From positions 1 to 64,000 of the forward strand of contig JAHQWL010000093.1 of NCBI GenBank assembly GCA_029856155.1: a DNA stretch of 64,000 nucleotides, in the 5' to 3' direction. The stretch is from Promethearchaeia archaeon (lineage in GTDB: Archaea > Asgardarchaeota > Lokiarchaeia > Sigyniarchaeales > SOKP01). The translations under genes were made by a program, and so were the position numbers. Numbering within the stretch: the first letter of the stretch is position 1; every line of letters begins with the position of its first letter. The notes under the pieces are model-generated. The model did not search any database. It was not told where the DNA came from and saw only the letters and a list, made by a program, of their open reading frames with translations. Below are positions 27,020-35,971 of the stretch, one piece after another.

Positions 27020-28327
27020 TTAGATCTGATAGATCTCTCCCGTTTCAGGAGCTACTGAATTATATTCTTTTTTAACTAATTCACTTGCTAAGCTAGTTGT
27101 TGATTTATTATCTCCATGAACACAAAAAATATCCCTATTTGAATTTCTTAGGAAATTTAATTTTTCTACATAACTTTGAAGGTGTATATTATCAGCATGA
27201 CTTGAAAAATCAAAATAATCATAATCACATTGTGCTACGATGCTCAAATCTGTAAATTTATTGTGATCTCTTCTCGATTCTTTATATTCGAAAATTCCTT
27301 CATCTAATAAATTTCTCCCTGGTGTTCCTTCCACTTGATATCCTACTAAATATATTGCTGATAAAGGATCTGGTAATATTGTTTGAATGTAATCAATCGC
27401 AGCACCTCCCTTAAGCATACCAGAAGGGGAAATAATTACACCACCAAGGTTTTTTATTTTTGTCCTAGTTTTAGGTTTAGTTACAAACTGAGTTTTTTTC
27501 AATGCGTTCCTAAATAATTTTATATCTTTTATATAATCTGGATATTCCAAAAATAAAGTAGATATTTTTCTTGCTAAGCCATCAATAAAGATTTTTCCAG
27601 AGTAATTATATTTCTCTAAAATTAATAAAGCTTCTTGAGATCTTGCTAAACCGAAAGCTGGTACTAAGACACTACCACCATTATCAGTAATTTCAATGAT
27701 TTTTTCTACGAATTTCTTCTCAAGTTTCTCTCTAGGGGGGTGTTCTTTAAGAGCATATGTAGACTCAATGATTAAAGCATCAATCTCAGGAATGTCTTCA
27801 GTGTTAGCAGAATATACCAAATTAGTATTTTGTGTATTGATATCACCTGAATACAAAATTGTTTTATTGTCTACATCAAGTAAAATTGATACACTACCAG
27901 GAATGTGCCCTGCATCTAGAAATGTTATAAAAAAATTATCAGAAATCTTTTTTCGCGTTCCATTTTTAAGGAAATAGGAATTTTGTTTTAAGTAATCTAC
28001 TTCTCTATATCCAAAAGGATAAGGATAATTTGATATTTTTATCATATCTCTTATCAGAATTTCTGCTAATGCTAGAGAAATCGAATTTGTAAAGAATGGG
28101 ATCTTATCATTCTTGTATAATAAAGGTAAAGCACCAGAATGATCAATGTGGCTATGAGTCAATGCGATTGCTTTCAGATTTTTAATATTTGTATCAAAAG
28201 GGAATCTCTCTTCTCCTCTGAATCGAATCCCATAATCTAACATGCATTTTGCACCATTTTGGGATTCTACTAGTATAGCACTTCGTCCAACTTCTCTACA
28301 TCCACCGAGAAAAGAAATAGTAACCAT
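27020..28327 (-). CDS. Beta-CASP metallo-beta-lactamase nuclease (archaeal CPSF-like)
   Basis: RNA processing nuclease of the metallo-beta-lactamase/beta-CASP family. Zinc ligands are in THSHIDHSGALP, DAGHIPGS and LYSGDI. Beta-CASP motifs are LIIEST (A), FSSHADN (B) and CVHGDNKS (C). SPSGMLKGGAAIDYIQ is also typical. At 435 residues it has no N-terminal KH domains, so it corresponds to the short aCPSF2-like form rather than aCPSF1. Probably takes part in mRNA 3'-end formation or decay. The start is ATG 28327. Confidence 0.88.
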   Translation of the reverse strand: MVTISFLGGCREVGRSAILVESQNGAKCMLDYGIRFRGEERFPFDTNIKNLKAIALTHSHIDHSGALPLLYKNDKIPFFTNSISLALAEILIRDMIKISNYPYPFGYREVDYLKQNSYFLKNGTRKKISDNFFITFLDAGHIPGSVSILLDVDNKTILYSGDINTQNTNLVYSANTEDIPEIDALIIESTYALKEHPPREKLEKKFVEKIIEITDNGGSVLVPAFGLARSQEALLILEKYNYSGKIFIDGLARKISTLFLEYPDYIKDIKLFRNALKKTQFVTKPKTRTKIKNLGGVIISPSGMLKGGAAIDYIQTILPDPLSAIYLVGYQVEGTPGRNLLDEGIFEYKESRRDHNKFTDLSIVAQCDYDYFDFSSHADNIHLQSYVEKLNFLRNSNRDIFCVHGDNKSTTSLASELVKKEYNSVAPETGEIYQI

Positions 28328-28518
28328 TTTTAAATGTCTCTAAGAATAATTTTTGCTTTAAAACACTTACTATATAGTGAAAACAATTAGAAAGATAATA
28401 ATTTTATCAAATTTAATAAAGAAAGATTAAAAAAAACTCAAAAAGTAATAATTTTTTTTGCATTTTTTTCAATTCTTGTATCCATTTAAAAAGAAAAGAT
28501 AAGTAAGAAATAGAAACG

Positions 28519-29268
28519 TTATTTGATTTTTTTTATAGAATTAGTTAATAAAGCAATAACATTATTAACATTTTTACCAAATATTTCGAGTATCTCTTCC
28601 CATGTAACGGGAGCTTCATCATCTTTCCAGCAGTCATAATCTGTAGACATAGCAACTGCAGCATAAGGGATACCAGCTTCATTTGCCAAAATTGTCTCAG
28701 AAGCGATGCTCATATTAATAACATCTGCGCCCCATATTCTAAACATCTCTGATTCTGCTCTTGTTGAAAATCTTGGACCCTCAATAGTAACAACTGTTCC
28801 CTTTTCATGATATTTAAGATTAAGTTCTCTTGCTGTTTCAATAAGGATATTTCTTAACTCTTCTGAGTAAGGGAAAGCCATTGGAGTGTGTTTCATATCT
28901 CCAGGAGCAAATTCTTCAAAAAAAGATACTTTCCTGAGCCTAGTGAAATCAATAAATTGATCAAGAATAACAAAATCACCTCGTCCAATTTGTTCTCTCA
29001 AACTTCCGCAAGCTGTTGTTGCCAGTATATGAGTGCAGCCTTGATCTTTTAATGCTTGTATGTTAGCCCTATAATTTACTTGCGTTGGCGGAATTGTATG
29101 CTCTCTTCCATGTCTAGCTATAAGAACCACATCAATGTCACTAATTTTCCCCAATTTTAGTGAAGAAGTTGGTTTTCCATAGGGTGTATTAATATCAATA
29201 TTCCTAGCATCCTTTAGAATGTCTGGATTGTCTAATCCAGAACCACCAATTATTCCTATTTTTACCAT
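28519..29268 (-). CDS. mtnP: 5'-methylthioadenosine phosphorylase family
   Basis: Cleaves MTA (or a purine nucleoside) with phosphate to a base and a ribose-1-phosphate derivative. The N-terminal GIIGGSGLDNPDIL, the phosphate-binding ARHGREHTIPPTQVNYRANI, and the MSIASETILANEAGIPYAAVAMSTDYDCW segment define the family. The ATG at 29268 (MVKIGIIGG), preceded by GTGA, is preferred over GTG 29277. Nearby adenine phosphoribosyltransferase and a PfkB-type kinase fit adenine salvage: the adenine released here could be used by Apt. Guanosine or inosine specificity cannot be excluded. Confidence 0.88.
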   Translation of the reverse strand: MVKIGIIGGSGLDNPDILKDARNIDINTPYGKPTSSLKLGKISDIDVVLIARHGREHTIPPTQVNYRANIQALKDQGCTHILATTACGSLREQIGRGDFVILDQFIDFTRLRKVSFFEEFAPGDMKHTPMAFPYSEELRNILIETARELNLKYHEKGTVVTIEGPRFSTRAESEMFRIWGADVINMSIASETILANEAGIPYAAVAMSTDYDCWKDDEAPVTWEEILEIFGKNVNNVIALLTNSIKKIK

Positions 29269-29442
29269 TATATTCACTATTTAGAGTTTTTAAATTATAA
29301 TATTTAAAATTTTATAAATTATTTTTTATAAAATATTTTATTTTGATGTTAGAGGGTATTTTCTCCAGCAATAAATTCTAAAAAGTTGTAATTATATATG
29401 AATTACTGTAAAATTTATTTCTAAACCTTAATTTACTTTTTC

Positions 29443-30441
29443 ATGGAAAAAACCAAAGTACTTGTTCTTGGATCACTAGCTTATGATTATATAATGGGTT
29501 TCAAAGAAAGTTTTATTAATGCTGTGTCAATTGACCATGATAAAGAAGAATATCAAAGTACTGTGACTGCAGACAGTCGATATCAATTTTTTGGAGGAAC
29601 AGCGGGTAATATTGCTTACAACCTAGGATTATTAAATTTAGCAAAAGTATCGTTATTAGGCTCAGTAGGAATTGATTTTGAGAGATTAGGGTATAAGGAT
29701 CATATAAACCAATTTAAAAATATAGATTTACTTGTTGATGTGTATGATAATTTATTCACGGCAGCTTGTTATATTGTGAATGATATTAAATCAAATCAAA
29801 TGATCATTTTTCATGGTGGTGCTTTAGACAAATGTAAGGACATCAATTTAAAGGAAAAAATTGCACATCCAGAGGATTTTATATACGCAATAAACTCAAC
29901 CCAGAGTGTAGAAGCTATGACAAATTTTGCTATTCAATTAAGTGATTTAAAGATACCATCAATATTTGATCCTGGTCAAGTTACACCACTTTTCCAAAAA
30001 GAAAGTCTAATAGAGATACTTAAAAAGTCAGAAATTTTAATTGGCAATACTCATGAGATAAAAAAAATTAAGGAGAAATCTGAATTAACTGAAGAGACAA
30101 TACTTAAACATGTTAAAGCTATTATTAAGACAATGGGTCCTAAAGGTTCTGAATTAATCTATACAGATAATAAAGATAAAATTTTTAGGATTCACATCCC
30201 CATAGCATCTCCAAAGAAGGTTAAAGATACTACTGGTGCGGGTGATGGATACCGTGCAGGAATATTATCAGGATTAACTCTAAATATGACATTATTGGAC
30301 TCTTGCCGGTTAGGAGCAATAATAGGATCATTTGTTGTTGAAACTAATGGAGCTCAAACGCAAAAGTTTAATCTTTATAAAGTAAGAGAAAGATTCTTGA
30401 AAACTTTTGGTTATCTTCCTCCAGAATTAGAAAATATATAA
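29443..30441 (+). CDS. PfkB-family sugar/nucleoside kinase
   Basis: ATP-dependent kinase of the ribokinase/PfkB superfamily, 332 residues. The first signature is FFGGTAGNIAYNLGLLNL and the second is DTTGAGDGYRAGILSG, where the GAGD aspartate is the catalytic base. Overall form (LVLGSLAYDYIM start, ending FGYLPPELENI) is close to archaeal adenosine/nucleoside kinases, matching the purine salvage neighbours. Substrate is inferred from context only. It is divergent from mtnP and convergent with apt. Confidence 0.85.
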   Translation: MEKTKVLVLGSLAYDYIMGFKESFINAVSIDHDKEEYQSTVTADSRYQFFGGTAGNIAYNLGLLNLAKVSLLGSVGIDFERLGYKDHINQFKNIDLLVDVYDNLFTAACYIVNDIKSNQMIIFHGGALDKCKDINLKEKIAHPEDFIYAINSTQSVEAMTNFAIQLSDLKIPSIFDPGQVTPLFQKESLIEILKKSEILIGNTHEIKKIKEKSELTEETILKHVKAIIKTMGPKGSELIYTDNKDKIFRIHIPIASPKKVKDTTGAGDGYRAGILSGLTLNMTLLDSCRLGAIIGSFVVETNGAQTQKFNLYKVRERFLKTFGYLPPELENI

Positions 30442-30492
30442 AAAAATTAAAGTAATTTAAAATCTCTTTAACTAGGTCAGTTTAAAGTTTCT

Positions 30493-31026
30493 TTACTCTT
30501 CAACAGGAATTTTCGTTAGTGAAAGGACATCGTAACCGATTAATTTATCTCTACCATGTAAACTTCCTGTTAGTTCGATTACAAAAGCTACACCTACTAC
30601 TTCACCACCTGCTTTTTCTACTAGATTGCATGCTGCTTTAGCTGTTCCACCAGTTGCTAATAAATCATCGAACACCAATACTTTATCTCCTTTTTCAATT
30701 GCATCAGTATGCATTTCAATACTATCTGTTCCATATTCAAGTTCATACGTTTCACTTAGGGTATTGTATGGTAATTTCCCCGGTTTTCTAATAAGAACAA
30801 ATCCAGCACCTAATTGATAGGCTAAAACTCCGCCCCATACATAACCACGAGCCTCAATAGCAGCTACTTTCGTAATTCCTTTATCTCTATAGTTATTAAT
30901 AATTCTATCACAAGATTCTTTGAATGGGGTGTGAGCTTTACATAAAGTTGTGATGTCTTTAAATTGGATTCCTGGTTTTGGCCAGTCTGGAACATTTCTA
31001 ATATGTTTTAATAGCTTATCTTCCAT
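30493..31026 (-). CDS. apt: Adenine phosphoribosyltransferase
   Basis: Makes AMP from adenine and PRPP. The PRPP-binding motif is VLVFDDLLATGGTAKA, and the N-terminal VPDWPKPGIQFKDITTL and AIEARGYVWGG are characteristic of Apt. 177 residues is the normal length. ATG 31026 is the only sensible start. It is divergent from the Rag-like GTPase gene, with 234 bases between them that hold a tandem repeat just upstream of this gene. Confidence 0.93.
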   Translation of the reverse strand: MEDKLLKHIRNVPDWPKPGIQFKDITTLCKAHTPFKESCDRIINNYRDKGITKVAAIEARGYVWGGVLAYQLGAGFVLIRKPGKLPYNTLSETYELEYGTDSIEMHTDAIEKGDKVLVFDDLLATGGTAKAACNLVEKAGGEVVGVAFVIELTGSLHGRDKLIGYDVLSLTKIPVEE

Positions 31027-31050
31027 TTTTTATCCATTCCATTCCATTAT

Positions 31051-31148
31051 TTCTTAAATTGATTTTTATTCATGTATTGTATTTATTTATTTCTTAAATT
31101 GATTTTTATTCATGTATTGTATTTATTTATTTCTTAAAACGATTTTTT
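31051..31148. repeat. Tandem direct repeat, period 40 bases
   Basis: Two exact 40-base units (31051-31090 and 31091-31130), each starting TTCTTAAATTGATTTTTATT, are followed by a degenerate partial third copy to about 31148. The array begins 24 bases upstream of the apt start codon, so it overlaps or replaces the apt promoter, and it lies about 110 bases before the Rag-like GTPase start. Confidence 0.85.
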
Positions 31149-31260
31149 TGAATAAACCTTAATTTACTTTTAATAATTAGAAAAAATTAAATAAAAATTA
31201 AAGTATAAGAAATATATTAAAGATAAATAAAAAATAAATTGTAAATCTGGTTATATTTAA

Positions 31261-32217
31261 ATGAAGATCTTACTTTTTGGGCCAGCTGGAGCAGGCAAGA
31301 CATCTCTAATGCGAACAACTTGTTTAGGATATAACTTTATGAAAGTTTTAAATTTAAAACCGACTAAAGGAGTTTCAAGAGAAAATTTTATCTTTCGTGG
31401 TATTATGGAACTTAATGTATGGGATCTTGGCGGACAGGAAAGATATATGGAACGGTACTTTTCTGAATCTCAACGTGAACTGATTTTTTCAGAAGCAACT
31501 ACAGCTGTTTTCATGGTTGATTCTTCAGCAATTGATCATGAAGTACGTGACATTTTTGATAAATTCTTAAAATATGTATTTGAATTTTCTCCTAAAATCA
31601 ATATGATCTATGTTTTGTTAAACAAAATTGATTTACAGGAATCGAAGGAAGATGAATATTATGAAATATTAACAAAAGATCTAGATGGTGGATTAATAAA
31701 AAAGCTTTCTTTTACACCAGTCTCTGTAAAAGAAGGTAGTGCTCAGCATAGATTAATTGAAATTCTTGATTTTGAAATTCAAAAGAATACTCTTTCAATG
31801 CAACGATTAGGAAAAATACGTCACTTATTGGATGAGCTGAAACTCAATACTTTATCAGAATATCTTTTATTCAATCAACCCGATGGTTTGTTAATTTCCT
31901 CTACATTTGGTAAATTTGAATTAAAACCACTACAGTTTATGAAATTCGAAATTGGAACTTTAGATTCTAATATTTACACCATTTATCAACAGATTATGGA
32001 ACTTCAGAATATTTCGAACCTTTCACCATTATCATTGTCAACTATTGTTTATGAATCAGATAATTGTTGGATTTTAGTGAAAGAAGTAAGTAATGGGGCC
32101 GTTCTAATGGCAGTAACAAGTAACAAACGGCGAGAAGTTTTTTCCAGTGTAATGAATGCACTGACAGGAGATTCTTTCAAAAATTTAATATTATATTTGA
32201 AATCTTCTGAATATTAA
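31261..32217 (+). CDS. Rag/Gtr-like GTPase with C-terminal domain
   Basis: Homologue of eukaryotic RagA/Gtr1 small GTPases. G1 is GPAGAGKTS at 7-15, G3 is WDLGGQERYMERYF, and G4 is NKIDLQ. The segment after G3 (FSESQRELIFSEATTAVFMVDSS) follows the RagA pattern closely. A C-terminal region of about 130 residues (from about 190) is consistent with the roadblock-type dimerisation domain of Rag proteins. In eukaryotes Rag heterodimers signal amino acid state to TORC1; a similar role here is speculative. A second Rag or roadblock gene is not in the window. ATG start at 31261. Confidence 0.82.
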   Translation: MKILLFGPAGAGKTSLMRTTCLGYNFMKVLNLKPTKGVSRENFIFRGIMELNVWDLGGQERYMERYFSESQRELIFSEATTAVFMVDSSAIDHEVRDIFDKFLKYVFEFSPKINMIYVLLNKIDLQESKEDEYYEILTKDLDGGLIKKLSFTPVSVKEGSAQHRLIEILDFEIQKNTLSMQRLGKIRHLLDELKLNTLSEYLLFNQPDGLLISSTFGKFELKPLQFMKFEIGTLDSNIYTIYQQIMELQNISNLSPLSLSTIVYESDNCWILVKEVSNGAVLMAVTSNKRREVFSSVMNALTGDSFKNLILYLKSSEY

Positions 32218-32284
32218 TTTTTAAGCTAAAAAATAGAAAAATAAAAATTTGATTTTTAGGAAGTTTTTATTTATTTTTATTATA

Positions 32285-33127
32285 CTATTGTTCTTTATCA
32301 TATAATCCAATTTTAGTTAAAAAATGTTGTTTTGCATGGTGAGGTCTTCTAATTACTGTATTGTTATATTTCTCAATTTCTCTCGCTTTATCACACATTA
32401 AAGCCGCAGTTCTCATCATTTCATGAGCTGCAGCTAATAATGGTATATATTCAGATCTTTCTTTTAGTTGAAAACAAGCTTTTCCAGTGACCCTAGAAAC
32501 TGAAGCAGCTAATTCAAAAGCCGCGATTGCTTTGGCTTTTGCATAGGGATTCGAGAAATTTGCTGCTTCTGAAGCAATGTTTGCATCAATAATGATTTGA
32601 GGTAAAGTAGGTGATCTAGATTCAAGCATATCTAAAATTACTTTATTTAACTCTTCAGCAATTACTTGGAGTGCTCCAGTGATTGCTAGAACTTTCAGTA
32701 AATCTGAATTAAATATACTCATTTCAATTTGATCAAGGAAAGGTCTACGTGCTCCGATCATACTGTCACAATTTACTAGTATATAACCCATGTTCTTTTC
32801 CTTTATTTCTTCTACTGCTTTTTTAGCAGGTGCGTCAGAAATCACTATAGTTGGAATCTCACCAGCCATTTCTCTAGCAGCTTTCGGCCCAGGTAAAGCA
32901 GCATTTGGACTTGACATAATTAATAATTCTGGTTCAAATTCAAGTAAATTTTTCATGGCATCTATACAATGGTCTGCTGGATGCATTTTTGCCCCAGAAG
33001 TTACTTCCCTTACGTTAATTCTCGTAGCTTCTGCTCTCTCGTCCATTAAAAAAGCTAATAGCAAAGATGAGCCAATGGTCCCATTTTTCAGAATACCTAT
33101 CTTAAGTATTTTACCTTCTTCGCTCAT
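32285..33127 (-). CDS. mtd: F420-dependent methylene-H4MPT dehydrogenase
   Basis: Reduces methenyl-H4MPT to methylene-H4MPT with F420H2, or the reverse. Strongly typical blocks are KIGILKNGTIGSSLLLAFLMDERA at the N-terminus, GAKMHPADHC, SSPNAALPGPKAAREM and NSDLLKVLAITGALQVIAEELN. Length is about 280 residues. The start is ATG 33127 with the SD-like TTAGGTG six bases upstream; GTG 33136 is part of that SD. Divergent from ftr, 172 bases apart. The F420 supply could involve the FrhB-like protein at 11.4 kb. Confidence 0.95.
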   Translation of the reverse strand: MSEEGKILKIGILKNGTIGSSLLLAFLMDERAEATRINVREVTSGAKMHPADHCIDAMKNLLEFEPELLIMSSPNAALPGPKAAREMAGEIPTIVISDAPAKKAVEEIKEKNMGYILVNCDSMIGARRPFLDQIEMSIFNSDLLKVLAITGALQVIAEELNKVILDMLESRSPTLPQIIIDANIASEAANFSNPYAKAKAIAAFELAASVSRVTGKACFQLKERSEYIPLLAAAHEMMRTAALMCDKAREIEKYNNTVIRRPHHAKQHFLTKIGLYDKEQ

Positions 33128-33299
33128 TTTAAACACCTAATTTTATAATTTCAAATTATAATATTAAAAATATATAACCTTACAATTTTTCAATGTTTTT
33201 ATTTTTTTTTTAAAATTTTATATAAAATAGAATGCTATAAGATAATACAAATTATAAAAAATTTAATGATTAATTTCGACTTTAAGGGAAGTAAATATA

Positions 33300-34214
33300 A
33301 TGGAGATAAATGGTGTAGAGATTGAAAAAAATGCCTTTTGTGAAGCATTTGGGGCTGTTTTTAGCAGAATTTTAGTAACTGCTAAAAATGAAAAATGGGC
33401 TAAAATTGCTGCTCAAATTACAACTGGATATGGAACCTCCACTATTCATTGTGATGCAGAAGCCGGAATAGATTTATATGTTTCACCAGAAAAAACTCCT
33501 GACCACCATCCAGGAGTAATTTTAATGTTCTTTAAAAACAAAAAAGAAGAAATGAGTAAAGTAGTTATGAATCGCGTAGGACAGTGTGTTTTTACTTGCC
33601 CTACCACAGCATGTTTTGACGCCTTAGATATTTCCTTAGATCCAGAGAAAATATTTGAAATAAAATTAGGAGCAAATTTAAAATTTTTTGGTGATGGGTT
33701 TCAAACAAAAGTTGAAGGTAAATATCCTTTCGAAGCGTGGTCAATTCCAGTTATGGAAGGAGAATTTATAGTTCAAAGTACTGCTAAAGTTGGGAAGGGA
33801 ATTGCCGGGGGAAACTTTTTGATAATTGGAAAAGATCAAGACTCTACATTAGAAGCCGCCCAAAAGGCAATAGATGCTGTAAAAGATGTTCCTAATGTAA
33901 TAGCCCCATTTCCCGGGGGTATAGTACGTTCTGGTTCGAAGGTTGGCTCAAAGTATAGCTTTCTTAATGCTTCTACCAATGAACCACTCTGTCCAATGCT
34001 AAGAGAAAAAATAGACAATTCCCAATTAAGAAAAGGAGATAATTGCGTCTATGAAATCATTTTTGATGGAGCAACTGAAAAAGCCATTAAAACAGCAATG
34101 AAGTTGGGAATTGAAGCAGCAGTTAAAGTTCCAGGGATAAATCGTATATCTGCAGGGAATTATGGAGGAAATCTTGGTAAGTTTCAGTACAATCTACATG
34201 AACTCTTAGGATAA
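33300..34214 (+). CDS. ftr: Formylmethanofuran:H4MPT formyltransferase
   Basis: Transfers the formyl group between methanofuran and H4MPT. The start MEINGVEIEKNAFCEAFGAV, the middle CPTTACFDALD, and APFPGGIVRSGSKVGSKYSFL are hallmark Ftr sequences. 304 residues is the usual length. Divergent from mtd. With mch and mtd in the same window, the methyl branch from formyl to methylene is nearly covered; formylmethanofuran dehydrogenase and Mer are not here. Confidence 0.95.
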   Translation: MEINGVEIEKNAFCEAFGAVFSRILVTAKNEKWAKIAAQITTGYGTSTIHCDAEAGIDLYVSPEKTPDHHPGVILMFFKNKKEEMSKVVMNRVGQCVFTCPTTACFDALDISLDPEKIFEIKLGANLKFFGDGFQTKVEGKYPFEAWSIPVMEGEFIVQSTAKVGKGIAGGNFLIIGKDQDSTLEAAQKAIDAVKDVPNVIAPFPGGIVRSGSKVGSKYSFLNASTNEPLCPMLREKIDNSQLRKGDNCVYEIIFDGATEKAIKTAMKLGIEAAVKVPGINRISAGNYGGNLGKFQYNLHELLG

Positions 34215-34263
34215 GGCAAAAATTAATAATTTTGAAGAAATAAAAAAATAAAAGTCATTCTAA

Positions 34264-35964
34264 TTATAATTTTCTTTTTATTTTTCGTTTAGGAATTCCC
34301 TCTTTTTCCTCATCTTTGTCAAGTTCAAATTCTTCAATTTCTTTTTCTTCAAGTTCCTCTTTATTTGATTTTGATTTTTCTTTTTTCTTAGGAAATGCCT
34401 TTTTAGTAGTTGTTTCTTTCTTTTTATGAATAGTCTTTTGAGATTCTCTAAATTTAGTCTTGAAATAACCATAAATGATGCCAATACCTGAAAGAATCCC
34501 AATACTTAATCCTGCAAAAAACAAAATCCATGGTAAAAAATTACTTAAAACATCTGGGATAATTGTGATTCCTTGAGGTGCTTTATCGTAGTCATCAATA
34601 AGACTTGTAACTGCACCATCTGAATCTACAACATAAAGATATACGAACCAAACCCCTGCTATTAAGTCATAAGTCCTGATTGTAATTTCAGTGTTTTGCC
34701 CTTTATATTCTCGAGTTATATTAAACCACTCATTATTTTTATTTATAAGCGCAACCTTAACATATGAAACTTTTTCTTTATCAGATATATTAAAATTAAA
34801 AACCATATTTCTACCATAATATATAGAAATAGCTTGATTCATACTTAATCCATTTATAGTATAACTATGAATTTCAGGGGCATTGTTCTTCACTGTTAGA
34901 AAAGTTTCTTTTGAAAAAGTTGCTCCATGTTGATCTCTCACTCTCACTTCAATCTTATATTTCCCAATAGGACTATGTGCTGGAATAATAAAGGTATCGG
35001 AAAATAAATTTTCACTATCAAATTCTATTAAATTTTGAAGCACTAAAGCACCTTCAGCATCATAAATATACATTGTAGGTACTAGATTTTTGGATAGAGT
35101 TTCTATATCAGTGGAATTAAATGAGATTGTACATTCCTCTGTTCTAAATATTTCATCAGAAGAAAATTCAATAATTGAGCTAATTATTGGATCATTATTT
35201 CTTACGTAAAACGGAAAATAAGCGGTTTCTTCTCTTCCACTATTTTTATCAGTCATATTTAATTGTATATAATAGAATTGATCTTTGTTAATGAAAGTCT
35301 CATTTTTTATCGGAAAAGTAAACTGAACAATTTTTTTTCCAAGGTCTAATAGATCATTTTGGACAAGTACATCTAAACTATCAACAAGAGTAACATTCCA
35401 TGTAAAATCATAAGTTGAAAAATTGCTTACTATCATTTCAGCATTTAAAAAATCTTCAATATAATATTCAGAACTATTTAGGTTTACTAAATAATTTGTC
35501 ACAATTGTGAAATTCGTGTAAGTAGTATGTAAATTTAATAATGTATTTGTCTCATTGTAAATTAGAAAACTTACATTCTGAAATCCTAACGGTGCATTAT
35601 ATTCGGGCTTATATTCATAGGAGTATTTATCATTACCCACAGAATTCATGTTATAATATCTTGTTGAACCATTGCTAAAGGAAATTTGCATTTTTGAGTG
35701 GTCCACGTCATCTATTTCAAATGTATCAATAGTGAAATTGACAGATTCAAACAAACGATAAATAGTTGTAGCATTTTGTTCTATTGTCCATAAAGGTAAA
35801 GCGTAATCTGCAATTTCAGGGCTAAAAAGTTCCTCATTTTGATAATAAATAGAATTTACATCAAGAAATTTTGAATTATTTATTGATATATTCGCAAGAC
35901 TAAAAAAAGAGCTGAAAAAAATAAAAAGAATTAGTACTTTTGTTTTATATTGTTTAGTTACCAA
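34264..35964 (-). CDS. Exported membrane-anchored protein with Ig-like domains
   Basis: 566 residues. A signal/anchor helix near residues 10-25 is followed by about 450 residues of beta-rich, asparagine-rich sequence with several NxT/NxS sequons. Repeated strand patterns ending in ...FYVRNNDPIISS and ...FLTVKNNAPEIHS suggest tandem Ig/cadherin-like domains. One transmembrane helix near 478-502 leads to a cytoplasmic tail of about 60 residues extremely rich in K and E. Family not recognised. It follows the 931-residue gene after seven bases, so the pair is probably made together as surface proteins. Confidence 0.7.
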   Translation of the reverse strand: MVTKQYKTKVLILFIFFSSFFSLANISINNSKFLDVNSIYYQNEELFSPEIADYALPLWTIEQNATTIYRLFESVNFTIDTFEIDDVDHSKMQISFSNGSTRYYNMNSVGNDKYSYEYKPEYNAPLGFQNVSFLIYNETNTLLNLHTTYTNFTIVTNYLVNLNSSEYYIEDFLNAEMIVSNFSTYDFTWNVTLVDSLDVLVQNDLLDLGKKIVQFTFPIKNETFINKDQFYYIQLNMTDKNSGREETAYFPFYVRNNDPIISSIIEFSSDEIFRTEECTISFNSTDIETLSKNLVPTMYIYDAEGALVLQNLIEFDSENLFSDTFIIPAHSPIGKYKIEVRVRDQHGATFSKETFLTVKNNAPEIHSYTINGLSMNQAISIYYGRNMVFNFNISDKEKVSYVKVALINKNNEWFNITREYKGQNTEITIRTYDLIAGVWFVYLYVVDSDGAVTSLIDDYDKAPQGITIIPDVLSNFLPWILFFAGLSIGILSGIGIIYGYFKTKFRESQKTIHKKKETTTKKAFPKKKEKSKSNKEELEEKEIEEFELDKDEEKEGIPKRKIKRKL

Positions 35965-35971
35965 AATATCA

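Noticed and set aside
31051..31148. CRISPR-like array
   Set aside because: The units are directly adjacent without spacers and number only 2.4, so this is a simple tandem duplication.
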